NCBI RefSeq assembly: GCF_001638985.1
Contig: NW_017265135.1
Coordinates: forward strand, 124,001-188,000
DNA length: 64,000 bases
Direction of reading: 5' to 3'
Source of the DNA: Phycomyces blakesleeanus NRRL 1555(-)
Lineage: Eukaryota > Mucoromycota > Mucoromycetes > Mucorales > Phycomycetaceae
Position numbers and translations under genes: made by a program. This document shows, piece after piece, positions 59,658-64,000 of the stretch; position 1 is the stretch's first letter, and each line of letters begins with the position of its first letter. The notes below the pieces were generated by a model that saw nothing but the letters and a program-made list of their open reading frames with translations, was not told where the DNA came from and ran no database searches.

Positions 59658-62206
59658 GTGAGATCCAAACTTCACAACTAGACTCTGGTTTCCTTCTTGC
59701 TAATAAATCTAGCTAGCTAACAATCTCCGTTGTTACACACCAGGCACATGTATACTTCACATTTATATAGTTTAAACTAACCATTACAAAACAGGGATTT
59801 GAGTAGTAATGTATATATATATATATACTTATATTTATATATAGACATCAAAATCTCATTCTCTTTAATAAATAACACTCACAGTATTTGCTTTCCCATT
59901 TTTTTTTGAAAGATCCCGACTTATTAACAATTCCGGGTAACTCAAAGCAAATCTATCAAGGCGTCAAAAAAAAAATACAAAAAAAAGCATTGATCAGTGC
60001 TTAAAGGATGATATTGAATATTTTATGGCTTAAATTTGATATAAAACACATTTATATGTGACCTTCCTAATGAGCCAGGTTTAATTAGTAGTGGGGATTT
60101 TTTTTTTCGTAATGATATCTTTTCCTTGACATTTTCCAAATATTATATTCGATTAAGTAGACCAATCTAGCGCAGAGAAGTTTTTTGGTTTGATGAGAGG
60201 CAATCGATCTTGTGTACGGATTAGAAGAAGATTAAATTGTCCAAGTGTTCAATTAAATATAAACTATAGGAATCTTCTTTTCTGGCCTTTATTGAAAGTC
60301 GAGTAAGTTCTGTAAGAATGTAAGGGACAAGGAAAGGATAGGGATATCGCCAAAAAAGAATGATACAATTTCAAACAGCCTTAAATTCCAAAAAAAAAAA
60401 AAACTTTACTCAAGTTGAATTTGTCAATTAGGTCTTGACAAAAGATTATGAGCCTGTAAGACCCATTAAAAATCATAGCTAGCAAAATATTGACATTTGG
60501 TATTATTTTCTTATGCGTATTAGTGTATTTGTACTAGTAGCTTCGTCCGTATACATTTGTTTTATAGCTGGGGGGTAGTTGCTATTGTGACCTTTATTTT
60601 TTTTTATCACTATATTTGAACATCGTAGGATTTTTGCTGCCATTTCTGAATATAAAAGGTTCGTTGAAATGATCTCTAATTGTAAAAAAAAAGGAAGAAG
60701 AAGAGTTGTTACTAATTTATTGATACACAAAGGCTTATAACGATGGAACTTGAATGAAAAGTCTTCTGATTATATTATCCAATAGCTATTTGTCAGTGGA
60801 TGTTCAGCAAATGAGTTGCTGACAATATGAATAATGTCTAAATGATAGACAGGTTCTGATATCGTGTTCATTGCACTAGTGTATAAAGTATACACAAGTT
60901 TTTAGAAGCATCTTGGTACGTACTGTATTATATCTCTTGGTATTCATTTTATGGTATACATGTACTGAATTGCCTTGACCACTTTTGATAGGTTGTTAAG
61001 CTTCTTTTTCGTGTGTTTGGTAAAGATGGTATTAACAAGAGTATTACTATTACAGATTTTGCAAATACTTATTAAAGCTGCTGGATATTTCTTTTTTCTT
61101 TTCACCTGATGCGATCTAATTTATTGACATTCAAAAAACAACTTTCGCAGATGTAGATTCTAGGTCGGTAAGGTTGTTTTATATTACAAAAGAAACCTTT
61201 TCTTTCGTTGCGCTTCTTCATTTCTTCCTTTCTTCATCTACCAAGCTATCTTCTCTGTCTCTATGAGATAGACTCTTTTGAATATTATATCTTTAGCTGT
61301 AGCAAATTTCGAATGCGAACTTTGACGTTTTAGCAATTGTTTTTGTCCTGGATCGTTTCTAATACCATCGAGCTACTTACTGGCATTCGTCGCTCTCTTT
61401 CTGTATCCCCTTCCCTTCACATTATTGTTATATCCATCATAGTCTGTACTATCCGGTATCCCAATTGGCTAACTACCTTTGACAGTGCCGACTTTTCTCT
61501 TGACACTATCATGGTGAGAACAATAGCTGTTATCCAACAACTAGATGACTTCACCCCTAGCTAACTAGGCACTCTATCCCTTTTTTTTTCTCTTATACTT
61601 TCGCACTGGGTCTGCGGTGTGGATGAGAAATGGTTTTATTTGCGGCGTAATAGTTATCAAAGCACCTGTGATGAGATGTCGTTTCGTAGAATAGACAATT
61701 TGTTTTGCTTTTCATTATTTCCCTCTCTTTTAAGTTCTTTAACATGATATCAACACCTCACTTTCCCAGGCATAGAAAGCCAGTCGCTCAGTGCTCTGTA
61801 TCGAGGCTAGCCAATAAATGCAAAGAAAAGGATTGTTACAAGCTTTTCCTGTTAAGGTGGCTAGGTTTTTGGATTAACTAAATATATATATATATATATA
61901 TACTTTGAATGGCTAACCAGTTTTTTTCTTGGAATTTTATGTCACAAAATCTTGAATTTTAAAAGCAAATCACTTCAAAAATATAACCTGTTGGGACAAT
62001 CTCTAAAGACTTTTTGACCTTATAACTACTCCTCTAAGTATTATTTTCAAGCTATGAGAAAATAAAGACATTCAATCAAAATATCAATAGCCTCTCTTTG
62101 AGTATAGAAAGGCCGTGTATTTGGAATTAGCCAACTGCTTCAATGAAAAAAAAAATCTCACCCTTTAATATTTTATTTCCCGTCTTAAAGGTGAATGATC
62201 CATTTT

Positions 62207-62244
<38 letters not shown>

Positions 62245-62305
62245 TGCGTGAGTGTGTGAACGTGAGTATATATAGAACAGATTTACAACAGTCTAAAAGC
62301 TAACC
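59658..62305. other. 2.6 kb spacer before the SEC7 relic
   Basis: No gene supported. A TTAAGCACTGATC-like fragment (minus strand, about 59990-60005) recalls the 35.9/37.9 kb repeat. An open frame at 61337-61564 has no ATG at its start and no known product, but could be a worn upstream exon of the SEC7 gene. GT repeat at 62209-62240. Confidence 0.4.
62209..62240. repeat. (GT)n microsatellite
   Basis: About sixteen GT units upstream of the SEC7 relic. Confidence 0.9.
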
Positions 62306-64000
62306 ATGTTAATTTCTTTTTGTTCTTTTGACATTTGGCACCATAGCAAACTTTGCGCTAAGCTTCATTTCAAAGCCGAGACTCAGGAGATCGATAGAGT
62401 CCTAGAAGCTTTCTCTTTTCGGTACTGGTTATGCAATAGTGATGCATTTTACGGAGGCAATAATAATAATAAAAATAAAAGCAGATTCCTCTCACTCTCT
62501 CACAAATATATATATATATATATATCATGTGTATATATGGGTACGCTCCTTTTGGAATGGATAGATATAGAAGAAGAAAAAGAATGCAAAACAGTTAGAT
62601 GATTATAATTGACATTTTTTTTTTAAAAGAAAAAAGTCTATTAATAATAATCCATGGACCACCTTACAGATCATACCAATGTTTCAATATATGGTGTATG
62701 TACAAGTGTGTATTATCCGATGCTTCTCAATACGGATCTACATATCGTCCAGGGTTTAGGACATGTACAAATATCTCGGGTGGATTTCTGTAAAAAAACA
62801 CGATGCGAACGATTCTTGACCATGTGGATAATGTCCAGGAAATACACAGTAATCAAGGAGACTTTGTAAAATGGCAAGAAGATATTGAACAACGCTTAAA
62901 AGCATTTCTTTTAATAATAACAATAACAATAATAAGAGAGAAAGAGGAGGAGGAAACGCAAAAAAAAATTACCATTACAAAGAGAGGAAGAAGAGGGAAG
63001 ATAGAGAAAGGGAAAGACAGAGAATATTGTATTTGTTTTTGGGAGGGTGTTTGTACTGATGAGTTGAATACTTCTTCTTTTTATTTTTTTAGGAGCTACA
63101 TATACGTACAGCCCCTCTATAAAGTGCTTATAATTCTGTAACGCAAAAGATAGTATTGCAATCATATGCAGTAGAGCTACAAGCAAGAAGACCAAGGGCT
63201 GCTCTATTGCAACGAATAGGGTCCAGAAAGCATAAGTTAAAGCGGGAGAACTCGATCAAAAATCCATTAAGCGTCAGCAGGGAGTTGTGAGTCTAATTTT
63301 TGGTTTTTTTTTTTTAAAAAAAATAGAAATGGACAAGGCAATAGAAAGAGAATGAGAGAGAGAGTTCTTTATTATTAGGATTATTAGGATTACTATTATT
63401 AAAGATAGCAGCCCCAGATTTCATATTCTGGGAGACCCAAGAATAAACAGGGTCCCAGTGTGAATGATCAACACCCAATAAAAAAAAAGAAAAAGAAAAC
63501 GGTTACTGCGACGGCCTCATAAAGAATGCAAGTCGACAAACACAGTAATAGATAACGGTTATCTGCTGTAGGACATGGGGTATAATGATGTGCCTCGAAA
63601 AGGAGGACCAAGGCAATCGATTCTCCGCTCAATACAAGGCATGTTCAGCCATAATGATACATCGGTAAGCAAAGGCTTTAAATACACTAATAATTGCACT
63701 AATAAATAAGTAAAGCTTTAATCTATATATATATATAATGTATTGTGTATTTGTAAACTAGGCGATCTTACAATACAAAACTAATATTATCCCATTGTTT
63801 GGCTACATCAATCGAACACGAGGACCGTGGGTGTGCAATGAACGTACAAGTCACACCTGAAATGAACCATCTAGTGGATTGCGGCACTCGTTGTATATAC
63901 ATAAAAAAAAACTAGCATAATGGATTAATTGCTGCAATTACTGGACTGATCGGGGAGGCTAAAGTTCCACCGCGAACGGAGGGGGTTGAGTAATGCTAGA
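62306..64000 (+). pseudogene. SEC7-domain ARF-GEF gene, broken and 3' partial
   Basis: Three blocks of a SEC7 domain are clear. LCAKLHFKAETQEIDRVLEA carries the glutamic-finger region (AE.Q.IDR..E). MLLNTDLHIVQG matches the LNTD.H motif. MRTILDHVDNVQEIHSNQGD and WQEDIEQRLK follow. After another intron come SAYNSVTQKIVLQSYAVELQ, a basic linker (RIGSRKHKLKREN) and KGGPRQSILRSIQGMFSHND. Defects: the first intron would use a GC donor (62457) with acceptor at 62669; a frameshift sits in an A7 run at about 62792-62798; a TAA interrupts the frame at 63120-63122; later parts hold more stops. In working members SEC7 activates ARF GTPases by nucleotide exchange in vesicle traffic, and a PH domain usually follows. 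The resemblance to Syt1-like fungal proteins is by motif only. Sequence error at the A-run is possible, but several independent lesions argue for decay. Confidence 0.65.

Noticed and set aside
61337..61564. 75-codon ORF on the plus strand before the SEC7 relic
   Set aside because: Its start is TTG, the product is not recognised, and no splice link to the SEC7 blocks was found.
1..64000. tRNA, rRNA and CRISPR elements
   Set aside because: A scan by eye for the T-loop GTTCRANNC motif with a matching A-box, for rRNA core motifs, and for regularly spaced identical repeats found none. A covariance-model search would be needed to exclude weak cases.

Overview
The window is nuclear DNA from an AT-rich filamentous fungus, most likely an early-diverging one of the Mucoromycota (Mucorales-like). 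The evidence is: many short GT-AG introns with exact phase matches, a rhizopuspepsin-type aspartyl protease, a Ste12-type factor that combines an STE domain with two C2H2 fingers, F-box families, and long gene-poor spacers full of microsatellites. The species cannot be fixed from this sequence alone.

Layout. 1-318 is the end of a Q/H/N-rich protein. At 817-1264 (-) lies a small acidic protein whose tail resembles CSNAP/COPS9. It shares a short divergent promoter with a USP36-like protein (1801-4032, +) in which catalytic Cys, His and the oxyanion Asn are all replaced. A convergent DUF1772 membrane protein follows (4180-4641, -). Two head-to-tail F-box paralogues occupy 7881-12049 (-). Two nearly identical tandem genes for a 95-residue acidic protein sit at 14124-14472 and 15842-16190. 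Next come a secreted aspartyl protease (19934-21366, +) and a small GPI-type surface protein (22518-22856, -), then a relic of the DUF1772 gene (about 23.6 kb), a decayed DDE-type transposon (24.0-25.4 kb) and a mini zinc-finger gene (27510-27909, +).

The best-resolved locus is a Cla4-type PAK kinase (30056-33898, -, 11 exons: PH, CRIB, kinase). It faces a Ste12-like transcription factor (43122-46637, +) across a 9.2 kb spacer with no gene. Both families act in Cdc42/MAPK-controlled mating, filamentation and polarity in other fungi, so their divergent pairing is notable. A secreted FAD polyamine oxidase (49265-51491, +, 7 exons) follows.

The right end holds a diverged dispersed repeat in two copies (53.5-54.6 and 55.9-56.8 kb), two unrecognised genes (57145-57486 and 58486-59657, +), and a broken SEC7/ARF-GEF gene running off the window end (62306-64000, +). 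All exon models were assembled by eye from splice sites and reading phase. Where exon coordinates are given they sum to whole codons, except in the pseudogenes.
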